From: JBCCMA01 sp045107005
GTDB taxonomy: Bacteria > Pseudomonadota > Gammaproteobacteria > Steroidobacterales > JBCCMA01
Reading direction: 5' to 3'
Assembly (NCBI GenBank): GCA_045107005.1
Contig: JBGCFP010000206.1
Coordinates: 1 to 18,800 of the forward strand
Length of the DNA: 18,800 nt
Both the position numbers and the translations under genes were made by a program. The notes below the pieces were generated by a model, which saw only the letters and a program-made list of their open reading frames with translations, was not told the DNA's origin and did not search any database. Positions 1 to 9,312 of this stretch are shown one piece after another (within the stretch, counting starts at the first letter, position 1; each line of letters starts with the position of its first letter).

Positions 1-1
1 C

Positions 2-3000
2 GATCAACTCGATGGCGGCAGCGTGCACTACAACATGCCCACGCAGTTTGCGCTGCAAGGCCAGTTCAGTCTGGCGGCGTTCGAAAACGCCTTAACGCAG
101 TTATTTGAACGTCATGAGGTGTTGCGTACCACCTATCACGAAGTGGACGGCGAGGGCGTTCAGCTGATCGGGTCCGCCATCGACATCTCGGTTCCGTTTG
201 TTGATGCATCCAAGTTGGGCGATGCTGACGCGCGTCAACGTCTAACCAAAATCATACAAACCGACGCACAGCGACCATTCGATCTGAGCACAGATCCCAT
301 GCTGCGCATGACGGTGGTCGCCATGCCAAACCGCGCTCATGTCGTGGTCTGCAATATGCATCATATCGCCTCAGACGGGTGGTCCATGGACGTTCTGCAG
401 CGCGAGCTCCGCGAGCTGTACGCGGCAGCCCGAGATGGCAACGAGCCTGCTCTAAACCCATTGACCGTACAGTACGCCGACTACGCTCAGTGGCAGCGCT
501 CAAGCGCACAGCAAGCGCAGCACGCAGCAGATCTGAACTACTGGACAGAACATCTTGCCGGCCTGCCGCCGTTGCACAGTCTGCCGTTGGATAAGCCACG
601 CCCCACCGTGCAAACCTTCAACGGCGGGGTTTATACAAGTGTGGTCGCCGAGCCGGTGAGCGCGGCGTTGGACGCACTGTGCGCAGAGGAAGGCGCCACG
701 GTGTTTATGGGTCTACACGCCGCTCTGTCTGCTTTGTTGGCGCGCTATAGCCACGAAGCGGACATCGTGATTGGCACGCCGGCGGCCAATCGAGAGCATC
801 CTGCGCTGGCACCGTTGATCGGCTTTTTCGTCAATACGCTGGTGCTGCGAAGTGATTTGTCTGCGGATCCGAGCTACCGCCAGCTACTGCGCCAATGCAA
901 AGATCGTGCGCTGGCCGCGTACGCACACCAGGGCGTGGCGTTTGAACGGCTGGTTGAGACCCTTGAGCCCGAGCGCAGCCTCAGTCATACGCCGCTGTTC
1001 CAGATTATGCTGGCGTATCAAAAACGCGCCACAGTGGCAGGCTCGGCACCGAACACGATAGCGATCGGACATAGCCAGAAGAGCGTCGTTGAGAAGTTTG
1101 ACCTGTCGCTGAATATCAGCGATAGCGCGGAAGGTTTGCGCCTGAGTTGGACCTACAACACAGACTTGTTCGACCCGCGATCGGTCGAAAGCATGTCCGG
1201 CGCTTTTGATCGCTTACTCGAACAAGCGCTCCTGACGCCGGATCAGACGGTGACAAGCCTGCCGCTTTTGACCGCAGCGGACCAAACTCGAATCAAAGAC
1301 TGGAATGGCGCCGCACTCACACAGTCAACAGTCAATGGGCTGCACGAACGAGTCGCCACACAGGCCGCCAACACCCCTGACGCCGTGGCGATTCGAAACG
1401 CAGATCAAACGATCAGCTACGCTGAACTGGATACACGCGTCACCACGTTAAGCGCGTCGCTCATGGCGCAAGGCGTCGGCAGCGGGCAGATTGTCGGACT
1501 GTGTGTGGAACGCTCCACCGATATGGTCATCGCGATGCTGGCCATCATGAAAACCGGCGCGGCCTATCTACCCCTTGATCCGGCGTACCCGACCGCACGT
1601 ATCACGCAAATCCTGCGCGATGCACAACCGATCATGCTACTGACCGATGCATCTAAGCAGGCATTTGCACGTAGTATCGATTGGCAAGGCAACACGCAGT
1701 CACTGGATCAGCTGGCCGCCACAGCGGTCGTCACGACGGCCGAAGCGCCACGCGTGGCGCAGAGCGATCCGGCGTACGTCATTTATACGTCTGGTTCGAC
1801 GGGGCAGCCCAAAGGCGTGGTGGTCTCGCACGGCAGCGTGTTGAGCTACGTGCAATCGGCACAAAAACAGTATCGGGTCACACCTGACGATCGCTGGCTG
1901 CAGTTTTCATCCGTGAGCTTCGATGTCAGCGTCGAAGAAATTTTCATGACACTGTGCCACGGTGCCACGTTGGTGCTGCGCAATGACGCACTGCTGGAAG
2001 GCGGGCAGGCACTGCGTAATTTCCTGTGCCGACATGGCATTACCGTGGTGGCGCTCCCGACTGCCTTCTGGTGCAGCCTGGTCGATGTGATGGGCAGTGC
2101 CGACGATCCCATCCTCGATACGCCAGTGCGCCTGTGCATTATCGGTGGCGAAGCCATCAGCGAAGCACATTTGCAGCGCTGGTACGCGGTCAATACCCAG
2201 CGGATCGAGTTGATTGATGCCTACGGCCCGACGGAGACGACCATCTCGGCGACGCTGTGCGTGCATCATCCGGATCGATTGCGACAACGACCGTCGATCG
2301 GTAGACCCATTGCCGGCGTTACGGCTCACGTATTGAGCGCCAACGGTGCGCCGGCCCCGCTGGGTGCCAGTGGCATGTTGCATGTCAGTGGGCCAACAGT
2401 GGCAAACGGCTATCTGAATCGGCCGCAGCTCACCGCCGAACGCTTTATTGACTTGCGCGGCGCGCAGGGCGAACGGCAGCGCATGTACAACACGGGTGAT
2501 CTGGCGCGCTGGTCCAACGACGGCGAGCTGCAGTTCCTCGGTCGTCTTGACCAACAAGTCAAAGTGCGTGGCTATCGCATTGAGCTTGAGGAAGTCAGCG
2601 CTTGTTTCGAGCGCCACGCGGGGGTGGCCGAGGCCGTCGCGGTGCTCATTGGACCACCGGATCGGCAACACATTGCGGTTTACGCCGTGGTCCGCAGCGG
2701 ACACGCGCTGGTCTCCAACGATCCGGCCGTGGTGGATTTTGGCACCAAAAACCTGCCGTCCTTTATGCTGCCGCGTGCCGTAATTGTGGTGCCAAGCATT
2801 CCCTTGTCACCCAATGGCAAGGTGGACCTGCGGCAGTTGCCGTCCATTGCGGAGGTTGCCGCTGGGGTTATGTCGGCGCCAGCAACCAACACGGAACGCG
2901 CACTGGCCGATATTTGGGTACGCTTGCTCGATACAGATGCCGTGAGCACCGACGCCAGTTTTTTCGATTTGGGCGGCCATTCGATTCTGGCAATCAAACT

Positions 3001-3901
3001 GATCAGCCTGATCAACCGCCACTTCGGCAGCACGCTGCAAATACGTCAACTGTTCGAACATCCCACCATTGAGGCGCTGGCCGCCCAAATTGACGCGAAT
3101 CCGAACAGCGCGACGCCGTGGCAGCCGCTGGTTTCGCTTAAGTCCGGGGACGCCGCAACCAACGTCTATTGCGTGCCCGGTGTCGGCATGACCAGTGCAT
3201 CATTCCTGCCCATCGCACGTCGTCTTAGTGACGACGTTAGCGTCCACGCCCTGGATTATCGCGGCACGGTGCCAGGCACCGTGGGCTATGGCGACCTGGG
3301 CGAGATTGTCGAGGACTTCTTCGGCGCCATCATGCGCAGCAAGGGCGCTGGCGATATTGTTCTGGTGGGCCATTCATTTGGCGGCAGCGTGGCGTTCGAG
3401 CTTGCCAAACGCCTTGAAAGTGCCGGCGAGAACGTCTCGCTCATATTGCTCGACAGCTTTCTGCACCAATTTAGCAGCGCATCGGCCGGCGCACACCTGC
3501 AAGCCGCTGTGCCGCTTGACCCTCACGAGAAGTCTGATCAGCCAGAGTGGGTCGCCAACATGTTGGCCCGACGTTTGTCCTCGCCCGACGTCAGTGACGC
3601 CATGCTGGCCCAATTTAGCGAATCGTTACTCGCGCTGCTGCGCATTTACGACAGCTACCGGCCTGGTGGCCAAGTGCGCGGCACGGCCAGTCTGGTTTAC
3701 GCCGAAGCAGGGGTACTGGCGGCAGAAAAAGATCAGGTACTCAGTTCAATTTCACCGTACTTCGAGAACGCGCTGGACACCTTGCAGGCACCCGGACACC
3801 ACCGCGACATGCTCGACGAAGCCAATGCCGAAAAACTGGCCTTACTCCTACAACAAGTGATTAGAAAAACACACTCAATGGGGAATTCTACAGATGAATA
3901 A
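2..3901 (+). CDS. NRPS terminal module (C-A-T-TE), 5' end outside window
   Basis: The frame is open to the left edge, so the start is not visible; the ATG at 23 is internal, and residues here are counted from it. A condensation domain (about 1-430) has its catalytic motif HHIASDG at 113-119. An adenylation domain (about 435-935) has the ATP loop TSGSTGQPKG at 589-598 and the A10 lysine at K933. By hand alignment to GrsA the specificity code reads D-V-E-A-I-G-A-I-S-K, starting at D634, V635 and E638. A carrier domain has DLGGHS with the phosphopantetheine serine at S987. A type I thioesterase (about 1045-1285) has GHSFG with S1118, probable D1144 and a His at 1259/1260. No epimerisation or methylation domain is visible. 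This is a last module: it adds one residue, then releases the peptide by hydrolysis or cyclisation. The substrate is not assigned. The acidic E at the 239-equivalent position is seen in some codes for basic residues, which is only a hint. Confidence 0.95.
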   Translation, partial: DQLDGGSVHYNMPTQFALQGQFSLAAFENALTQLFERHEVLRTTYHEVDGEGVQLIGSAIDISVPFVDASKLGDADARQRLTKIIQTDAQRPFDLSTDPMLRMTVVAMPNRAHVVVCNMHHIASDGWSMDVLQRELRELYAAARDGNEPALNPLTVQYADYAQWQRSSAQQAQHAADLNYWTEHLAGLPPLHSLPLDKPRPTVQTFNGGVYTSVVAEPVSAALDALCAEEGATVFMGLHAALSALLARYSHEADIVIGTPAANREHPALAPLIGFFVNTLVLRSDLSADPSYRQLLRQCKDRALAAYAHQGVAFERLVETLEPERSLSHTPLFQIMLAYQKRATVAGSAPNTIAIGHSQKSVVEKFDLSLNISDSAEGLRLSWTYNTDLFDPRSVESMSGAFDRLLEQALLTPDQTVTSLPLLTAADQTRIKDWNGAALTQSTVNGLHERVATQAANTPDAVAIRNADQTISYAELDTRVTTLSASLMAQGVGSGQIVGLCVERSTDMVIAMLAIMKTGAAYLPLDPAYPTARITQILRDAQPIMLLTDASKQAFARSIDWQGNTQSLDQLAATAVVTTAEAPRVAQSDPAYVIYTSGSTGQPKGVVVSHGSVLSYVQSAQKQYRVTPDDRWLQFSSVSFDVSVEEIFMTLCHGATLVLRNDALLEGGQALRNFLCRHGITVVALPTAFWCSLVDVMGSADDPILDTPVRLCIIGGEAISEAHLQRWYAVNTQRIELIDAYGPTETTISATLCVHHPDRLRQRPSIGRPIAGVTAHVLSANGAPAPLGASGMLHVSGPTVANGYLNRPQLTAERFIDLRGAQGERQRMYNTGDLARWSNDGELQFLGRLDQQVKVRGYRIELEEVSACFERHAGVAEAVAVLIGPPDRQHIAVYAVVRSGHALVSNDPAVVDFGTKNLPSFMLPRAVIVVPSIPLSPNGKVDLRQLPSIAEVAAGVMSAPATNTERALADIWVRLLDTDAVSTDASFFDLGGHSILAIKLISLINRHFGSTLQIRQLFEHPTIEALAAQIDANPNSATPWQPLVSLKSGDAATNVYCVPGVGMTSASFLPIARRLSDDVSVHALDYRGTVPGTVGYGDLGEIVEDFFGAIMRSKGAGDIVLVGHSFGGSVAFELAKRLESAGENVSLILLDSFLHQFSSASAGAHLQAAVPLDPHEKSDQPEWVANMLARRLSSPDVSDAMLAQFSESLLALLRIYDSYRPGGQVRGTASLVYAEAGVLAAEKDQVLSSISPYFENALDTLQAPGHHRDMLDEANAEKLALLLQQVIRKTHSMGNSTDE

Positions 3902-4865
3902 TCTTGCAGAAGCAACTTGCGACGACCTTGAAATGGTCGGCGACGTACCGCTCCTGATGCACGTGGATGCAACAGGGCAGAAAGTGCTCGATTGGGCAAA
4001 GCAAAACCAACCCGACGTTGAACGGTTGGTAAGGGAAAACGGCGCTTTGCTGCTAAGGGGGCTCAATATCATGAGCAGCCGGCAGTTTGGGCAGCTGCTT
4101 AGCAGTCTGTTCGATAGCGAACTAATTGAGTATTCGTATCGATCGACGCCACGCACCGAACTGCGTGGACGTGTGTACACCGCCACCGAGTACCACAGCG
4201 ATCAGGTTATCCCGCAACACAATGAGAACGCCTACTCAAATCGCTGGCCGATGCGCATCGGTTTTCTGTGCACGCATCCAGCCGAGACCGGTGGCGCCAC
4301 GCCGATCAGTGACAGCCGCGTAGTGCGAGATCGATTGCCCGACAAGATTCGTCAGAAATTCGAAGATAAGGGCGTCATGTACGTACGCAACTACTCAGAC
4401 ATCGACTTACCCTGGACAGGGGGATTCCAGACTGAGGAACGCAGCGATGTGGAGGCCGTCTGCTCTGCGAATGACATCACGTTCGAACGGCTCGACGACA
4501 ATGCGCTGCGTACGACGCAAGTCAATCCGGCCGTCGCCACCCACCCGGATACCAATATGCCGATCTGGTTCAATCAGGCACATCTTTTCCATGTCACCAA
4601 TCTGGATCCGGATACGCGCGCCAGCATGCTCAACATCATGAGTGAGGATCGACTGCCCAAGAACACCTATTACGGCGACGGCAGTCCCATCGAACCGGAA
4701 CACCTGGACGCGATTCGTGCGTTGTATCAAGACACAAAAATTGCGTTTGAGTGGCAGCGCAATGATCTGATGTTGCTCGACAACATGATGTTTACACATG
4801 GGCGCGAAGCCTATACCGGCAGCCGGCAGGTGCTGGTCGGCATGGCAAGACCTAATGGGCACTAA
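3894..4865 (+). CDS. SyrP-like TauD/TfdA-family Fe(II)/2-oxoglutarate oxygenase
   Basis: This 323-residue protein has the iron facial triad H109-x-E111 (in QHNENAYSNRWP) and distal H302 (in THGRE), with R311 in GSRQVLV placed to bind 2-oxoglutarate. The stretch after the triad (ETGGATPISDSR) is typical of the SyrP-like subgroup found in NRPS clusters. Characterised relatives such as SyrP and AsnO hydroxylate the beta carbon of an amino acid, either free or tethered to a carrier domain. The H-x-E rather than H-x-D form fits that subgroup. The start codon overlaps the NRPS stop by 8 bases, and GGGGAA at 3880-3885 is a good ribosome binding site, so translational coupling is likely. The inferred role is hydroxylation of a peptide building block; which residue is unknown. 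Confidence 0.9.
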   Translation: MNNLAEATCDDLEMVGDVPLLMHVDATGQKVLDWAKQNQPDVERLVRENGALLLRGLNIMSSRQFGQLLSSLFDSELIEYSYRSTPRTELRGRVYTATEYHSDQVIPQHNENAYSNRWPMRIGFLCTHPAETGGATPISDSRVVRDRLPDKIRQKFEDKGVMYVRNYSDIDLPWTGGFQTEERSDVEAVCSANDITFERLDDNALRTTQVNPAVATHPDTNMPIWFNQAHLFHVTNLDPDTRASMLNIMSEDRLPKNTYYGDGSPIEPEHLDAIRALYQDTKIAFEWQRNDLMLLDNMMFTHGREAYTGSRQVLVGMARPNGH

Positions 4866-4907
4866 CGCTCGGGTTTACCCACCCATATTTAATGTAGAGA
4901 GAAAAAC

Positions 4908-6167
4908 GTGGACGTAGAAATAGAAAAAGTACCCGTACCGTTGTGGCGCAAATATTGGTACGTCATTCCCATCGCCGCACTGATCATGGCGGCCGTAATG
5001 GCGAACCGTTTTTTTGGTGACGCATCGTACGTCGTTGAACGACGCGAAATACAGCTGGCGGAAGTCGAGACCGGTGATTTTGTCGTGGAAGTACGGGCAA
5101 CCGGCGTTTTAAAACCCTTGTTTACGCAGCGCGTATCCGCGCAGGTCAGCGGACGTGTGGACAACATGGCGGTTAAGCCCGGTGCCAGCGTTGACGCCGG
5201 ACAGGTGATCGTCACGTTGCTCAACCCCGAGTTGCGGCGGCAGCTCGAAAAGGCGCGCTGGGAGCTCAAGGCCACCGTTGCCGAGCAACATGCCCAGACG
5301 CTAACGATGCAATCGCAGCTGGTCGATCTCGAAACCATGGTGCTTGAAGCCGAGATGAACTATCAGAGTACCAAGCTCAAGTTGGACGCCGAGACCGAGC
5401 TGCTGGAAAAAAGCATTCGTGCCACGTTGTCAAAGCTCGACTACGAACGCACGAAACTGGACGTGCAGCATCAGTTGAAACGCTGGGAAGGACAGAAGGT
5501 CCGTTACGCACAGCTCATCACCAACATCGAGGCCAGCGCACAGGCCCGCGAAGCACGTCTGGGATTGCTGCAAAATGAAGTGGAGGGCCTCGAGGCACAG
5601 GTCGCAAGTTTGTCGGTGACCGCGGATCGTGCCGGCATCGTGCAACAGATGCCGGTCGAACTAGGTCAGCAGATGCAGATCGGCGACACGATCGCGACGA
5701 TCGCCGATCAGACATCGTTGATGGCGCAGCTTCAAGTACAGGAGCTGCAGGTCAGAGACATCGCGTTAGGACAGCAGGTCATGATTGACACCCGCGGCAG
5801 TTCGATCGACGGGGAAGTGGTGCGCATCGATCCGGCGGTTGTGGCCGGCATGGTGCAGGTCGACGTTTCGCTATCGGGTGATCTGCCCATCGAAGCACGA
5901 CCCGACTTGAACGTCGATGGCCTTATCGAAATCGCCAATATCAAGGACGCCCTCCATGTGCGTCGTCCAGCGTATGCACAGCGTTTTTCAGATGCGCCAA
6001 TTTATCGACTGTCCGCCAACGAGAGTTTTGTACGAAAAGCGGTCGTACAGCTGGGTCAGAGTTCAGTAAATCGCATTCAGGTTCTTTCCGGTCTCAAGGA
6101 TGGCGATCAAATCGTTGTCTCAGACACATCGGACTGGAACGAACATGCAGAAATCTACATCAACTAG
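4908..6167 (+). CDS. HlyD/MacA-type periplasmic adaptor subunit
   Basis: This 419-residue protein has a short cytoplasmic N-terminus, one membrane helix at about 17-34, and a periplasmic body. The body has a first biotinyl-lipoyl half (VSGRVDNMAVKPGASVDAG), a long Ala/Leu/Glu/Gln-rich coiled-coil hairpin (about 105-230), the second lipoyl half (around DRAGIVQQMPVELGQQ), then beta-barrel and membrane-proximal regions. That is the layout of a membrane fusion protein linking an inner-membrane ABC transporter to an outer-membrane TolC-type channel. The start is GTG at 4908; no in-frame ATG lies near it, and only a weak purine-rich AGAGAGA precedes it. The gene lies 42 bases after the oxygenase and 12 bases before the ATPase, so the three exporter genes form one unit. 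No outer-membrane channel gene is in the window. Confidence 0.9.
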   Translation: MDVEIEKVPVPLWRKYWYVIPIAALIMAAVMANRFFGDASYVVERREIQLAEVETGDFVVEVRATGVLKPLFTQRVSAQVSGRVDNMAVKPGASVDAGQVIVTLLNPELRRQLEKARWELKATVAEQHAQTLTMQSQLVDLETMVLEAEMNYQSTKLKLDAETELLEKSIRATLSKLDYERTKLDVQHQLKRWEGQKVRYAQLITNIEASAQAREARLGLLQNEVEGLEAQVASLSVTADRAGIVQQMPVELGQQMQIGDTIATIADQTSLMAQLQVQELQVRDIALGQQVMIDTRGSSIDGEVVRIDPAVVAGMVQVDVSLSGDLPIEARPDLNVDGLIEIANIKDALHVRRPAYAQRFSDAPIYRLSANESFVRKAVVQLGQSSVNRIQVLSGLKDGDQIVVSDTSDWNEHAEIYIN

Positions 6168-6179
6168 GGGAAGTGGGTC

Positions 6180-6926
6180 ATGAGCGCTTTATTACGATTA
6201 GAAGAAATTGGAAAGTCATTCTTTACAGACGAACTCGAGACGCGAGCGGTAAGTGGCGTCAACCTGGAAATACATCAGGGCGATTTTCTGGCCTTAACCG
6301 GTCCATCCGGTTGCGGGAAATCAACACTGCTTGCGATTCTCGGCTTGTTGGATAGCCCGACAACCGGGCAGTACCATCTGCGCGATCAAAATGTCTCGTC
6401 ATTGTCACGCGAGGGCAGCGCACGAATTCGAAACAAGGACATCGGATTTGTCTTTCAGTCGTTCAACCTCATTTCGGATCTAACCGTCGAGGAAAACGTC
6501 ATGCTGCCACTGACCTATCAGCGGGGCTTAAGCAAAGATGAGATGAATCGTCGTGTTGCCAACGTGCTCGACAAGGTGGAAATGTCTCACCGAGCGCGAC
6601 ACCACCCGTTTCAATTGTCGGGTGGTCAACAGCAGCGCGTTGCGGTCTCACGCGCGCTTGTCAACGACCCTGCCATTATCCTGGCCGATGAGCCGACCGG
6701 TAACCTCGATTCGAAGAATGCGGAAATCGTCATGGGCTTGCTCGACCAGCTACACGCCGACGGAAGCACCATCTGCATGGTGACCCATGACCCGGATCTT
6801 GCCGGGCGGGCGTCGCGCCGCATTGAGATGCTTGACGGCTTGGTGAAAGAAGACGGCGTCAATGCGTCGATGCCCGTGGTTGATGAACCTGAAAGTGAAA
6901 AAGAGGTGGGACATGTGGCTCACTGA
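6180..6926 (+). CDS. ABC transporter ATP-binding protein (MacB/LolD type)
   Basis: This 248-residue ATPase has all canonical motifs: Walker A GPSGCGKST (41-49), Q-loop Q93, signature LSGGQ (146-150), Walker B IILADE with D170 and E171, and switch H203. The sequence FVFQSFNLI and the overall length place it with the MacB/LolD/FtsE-like ATPases that work with FtsX-domain permeases. It should power the downstream permease at 6913 together with the adaptor upstream. The start ATG at 6180 has a purine-rich AGGGGAAG just upstream. The 3' end overlaps the permease gene by 14 bases, indicating coupled translation. The C-terminal tail of about 30 residues after the switch region is acidic and shows no recognised domain. 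Confidence 0.95.
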   Translation: MSALLRLEEIGKSFFTDELETRAVSGVNLEIHQGDFLALTGPSGCGKSTLLAILGLLDSPTTGQYHLRDQNVSSLSREGSARIRNKDIGFVFQSFNLISDLTVEENVMLPLTYQRGLSKDEMNRRVANVLDKVEMSHRARHHPFQLSGGQQQRVAVSRALVNDPAIILADEPTGNLDSKNAEIVMGLLDQLHADGSTICMVTHDPDLAGRASRRIEMLDGLVKEDGVNASMPVVDEPESEKEVGHVAH

Positions 6927-9312
6927 TTTTCGCTATGCACTGCGTTTGCTTCTAAAGACGCCGAAGTTTTCGGCATTTTGCCTGATAGTGCTCATCGGCG
7001 GTCTTACGATCAGCCTGTTCACGTTTGCCGTGTTGTACACGGTCACCTACAAACCACTAACGTTTGATGGTGGTGCGGAGGTTTACGATGTGGCTGTAGA
7101 CGGCGTGCACGGGCTCCCGGCGCATGAGTTTCAAGTCGCACGCGAGGAACTCAAGGGCTTCTCCGAGATTGGGGTCTGGCGTGATAAAGAGGTTCGCCTG
7201 TCGCAAGGCAGCGTCGGGCGCACGCTCAGCGGGGTGTCGGCGGAGTGGAATATTTTTGATTTTGCTCGCACGCAGCCCGCGATGGGGCGTGGACTACAGC
7301 CTCAGGATGCCGGTGTTGGCGCACAACCGATTGCGGTGATCAGTGACCGATTGTGGCGCACAGCATTTAATGCGGACCCAGCCATCATTGGTCGTGCGAT
7401 CGAATTAAACAACACGCTGGTTGACGTGGTGGGCATCATGCCGGCGGGCTTCAATTTCCCGGTGTCCGCCGATGTCTGGCTGCCTATGTCGGACGCCGAG
7501 CTTGCACCGCCTGCCGCTGAGGAAACCAGCATCCGTGCGTTTGTGCGCGTTGCCGACGGCGTCTCCCCAGCGCAAGCGCGAGCCGAGCTCGCCGACTTGC
7601 TGAGCAGCCTGTACCGCAGGAACATTCAGAAATACGACAAAGCACGCGAGCAGGTGTTCACGTATTTGCAGACCTATCCGACCATGCAGATGGCGAAAAC
7701 GGGCGGAGTTTTTGCGTTTTTCCTGATCAACCTGCTGGCGCTGTTTGTCTTGCTGCTGGCCTGCATTAACGTTGGCAATCTGCTCTTGGCGCGGGCCATC
7801 GAACGCCAGCGCGAGACGGCGATTCGTGCGGCTCTCGGCGCACCGCGCGCACGGTTGGTCTCCCAGCTCATGTGGGAGGGCGGATTGCTCACCATCATTG
7901 GCGGCGTCATATCCGTGGTGTTGGTGGCCTTCCTGCTCCGTGTGTTCAATATCGTGGTGCAAAGTCGGCTGGCAGGTCAGACCCCATTTTGGTGGGTGTG
8001 GGAACTGGAAATGCCGACCATCGTGATCGCCGTCTTGTTCACGTCCCTGACGCTGTTTCTAGCGTGTTTTTTACCTGCCTGGAAAGCCGCTAATCAGGAT
8101 ATGAACAACGCTCTGCGTGACGGCACGCGTGGCGCACAGAGCAAGCGCAGCGGCCAGTTGTCTGGTGCGTTGGTAGTGATGCAGGTGTTCTTGATCACCA
8201 CACTGATGCTCATTGGTAGTGTCAGCTCCTACGTCGTGCATGTCTTCACGGATTTTGACACCGGGCTGGATTTGAATCGACTGGTCGAAGCACGTCTTGA
8301 GTTACCGGAAGACAAGTATGTAGATGACGTGCAGAGGCGCGCATTTTATCAGTCGCTGGCGACGCGGCTGCAACAGGCACCGAGCATCTCTGATGTGCAC
8401 GTACGCTCGTATTTTCGGCGTTCACCCACACAGATCCCCGATCTGGAGGGAGTGGAACCGCGGCTCGACGTATTTGGCCTGATTGGTTCGCCCATCGTGC
8501 AGGGCATTGAGCTGCGCGAAGGACGTTACATCGATCAACGTGACACCGAAACCAGTCAACGCACTGTTGTGGTAAGCGAATCGTTTGCCAAGCGTTATTG
8601 GCCGAACCAGTCTGCGCTCGACCAAGCCATCAAAGTGAACGTCACAGGCGAGGTGGAGCGTTTTCAGATTGTGGGCGTAGTCAGTGACACCATTAACTCC
8701 GGGGACATTTTCGGCAAGCCGGAAAAAGATGACGAGCTCTACGTGTCGGGTACGCAGTACATCCGCAAGCATCCGAAGATCTACTACAAGTATCTGGGTG
8801 ATCCGGAAGAGGCGCAGGAGGCGCTGTATCAGGCGGTCTTTTCGCTCGACAGTGAGGCGCGAGTGCGTTACGTCCTGGCCAAAGAAGATGAGTTGCAGCA
8901 GGCCCGTGGTCTGTTGATTACGACGCGAAACGTGACGTTTTTCGCTGCTCTGTTCTCATTGGGACTGGCCATCTCCGGTGTGTATGGTCTGACCGCCAAC
9001 ATGGTGGTACGGCGTACGCATGAGATTGGTATTCGACGTGCGGTTGGGGCCTCCGACAATGCCATTGTGCGTTTGCTGCTGACCGAGGCTTCGCGGCGCC
9101 TGCTCATTGGATTGACCCTTGGGGTCGCCGTGTTTGGGTTGCTGTCGTTTGCATTGGCAAGCTTTACCGACGGCTCGGTGCCGATGACGCTCTACGTCGT
9201 GATCACCGTCGTGGTGACGATCCTGCTGGCGCTGGTTGTGGGGCTGTCAGTGTTGTTGCCAAGTCGCCGGTCGGTGCGACTCGAGCCCAGTACGGCGTTG
9301 CGCTATGAATGA
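6913..9312 (+). CDS. ABC transporter permease with two FtsX domains
   Basis: The chosen start is ATG 6913, giving 799 residues; an in-frame ATG at 6862 lies deep inside the ATPase gene, whereas 6913 has AAGAGGTGGG immediately upstream. By eye there is one N-terminal membrane helix (about 20-42), a large periplasmic domain (about 43-265), a first FtsX domain (about 267-400) with helices near 267-290, 325-345 and 366-390, another helix near 418-440, a second periplasmic domain, and a second FtsX domain (about 676-799). Both FtsX domains have the cytoplasmic motif pairing a charged segment with A-L-G-A or A-V-G-A (RETAIRAALGA, HEIGIRRAVGA). This eight-helix duplicated form is about twice the size of the usual four-helix MacB permease half and has no fused ATPase. 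It presumably exports the cluster's peptide with the adaptor and ATPase. Confidence 0.92.
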   Translation: MWLTDFRYALRLLLKTPKFSAFCLIVLIGGLTISLFTFAVLYTVTYKPLTFDGGAEVYDVAVDGVHGLPAHEFQVAREELKGFSEIGVWRDKEVRLSQGSVGRTLSGVSAEWNIFDFARTQPAMGRGLQPQDAGVGAQPIAVISDRLWRTAFNADPAIIGRAIELNNTLVDVVGIMPAGFNFPVSADVWLPMSDAELAPPAAEETSIRAFVRVADGVSPAQARAELADLLSSLYRRNIQKYDKAREQVFTYLQTYPTMQMAKTGGVFAFFLINLLALFVLLLACINVGNLLLARAIERQRETAIRAALGAPRARLVSQLMWEGGLLTIIGGVISVVLVAFLLRVFNIVVQSRLAGQTPFWWVWELEMPTIVIAVLFTSLTLFLACFLPAWKAANQDMNNALRDGTRGAQSKRSGQLSGALVVMQVFLITTLMLIGSVSSYVVHVFTDFDTGLDLNRLVEARLELPEDKYVDDVQRRAFYQSLATRLQQAPSISDVHVRSYFRRSPTQIPDLEGVEPRLDVFGLIGSPIVQGIELREGRYIDQRDTETSQRTVVVSESFAKRYWPNQSALDQAIKVNVTGEVERFQIVGVVSDTINSGDIFGKPEKDDELYVSGTQYIRKHPKIYYKYLGDPEEAQEALYQAVFSLDSEARVRYVLAKEDELQQARGLLITTRNVTFFAALFSLGLAISGVYGLTANMVVRRTHEIGIRRAVGASDNAIVRLLLTEASRRLLIGLTLGVAVFGLLSFALASFTDGSVPMTLYVVITVVVTILLALVVGLSVLLPSRRSVRLEPSTALRYE

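Noticed and set aside
23..25. ATG at 23 as the true NRPS start
   Set aside because: The frame is open to position 2 and the residues before it (DQLDGGSVHYN) match the conserved beginning of a condensation domain, so the gene starts outside the window.
1907..2704. A 265-codon open frame on the - strand inside the adenylation domain
   Set aside because: It lies antisense to strongly conserved NRPS motifs and its translation shows no recognisable domain. High GC content keeps the opposite frame open.
7405..7962. A 185-codon open frame on the - strand in the permease gene
   Set aside because: It is fully antisense to a permease with clear membrane segments; its composition is unlike a real protein.
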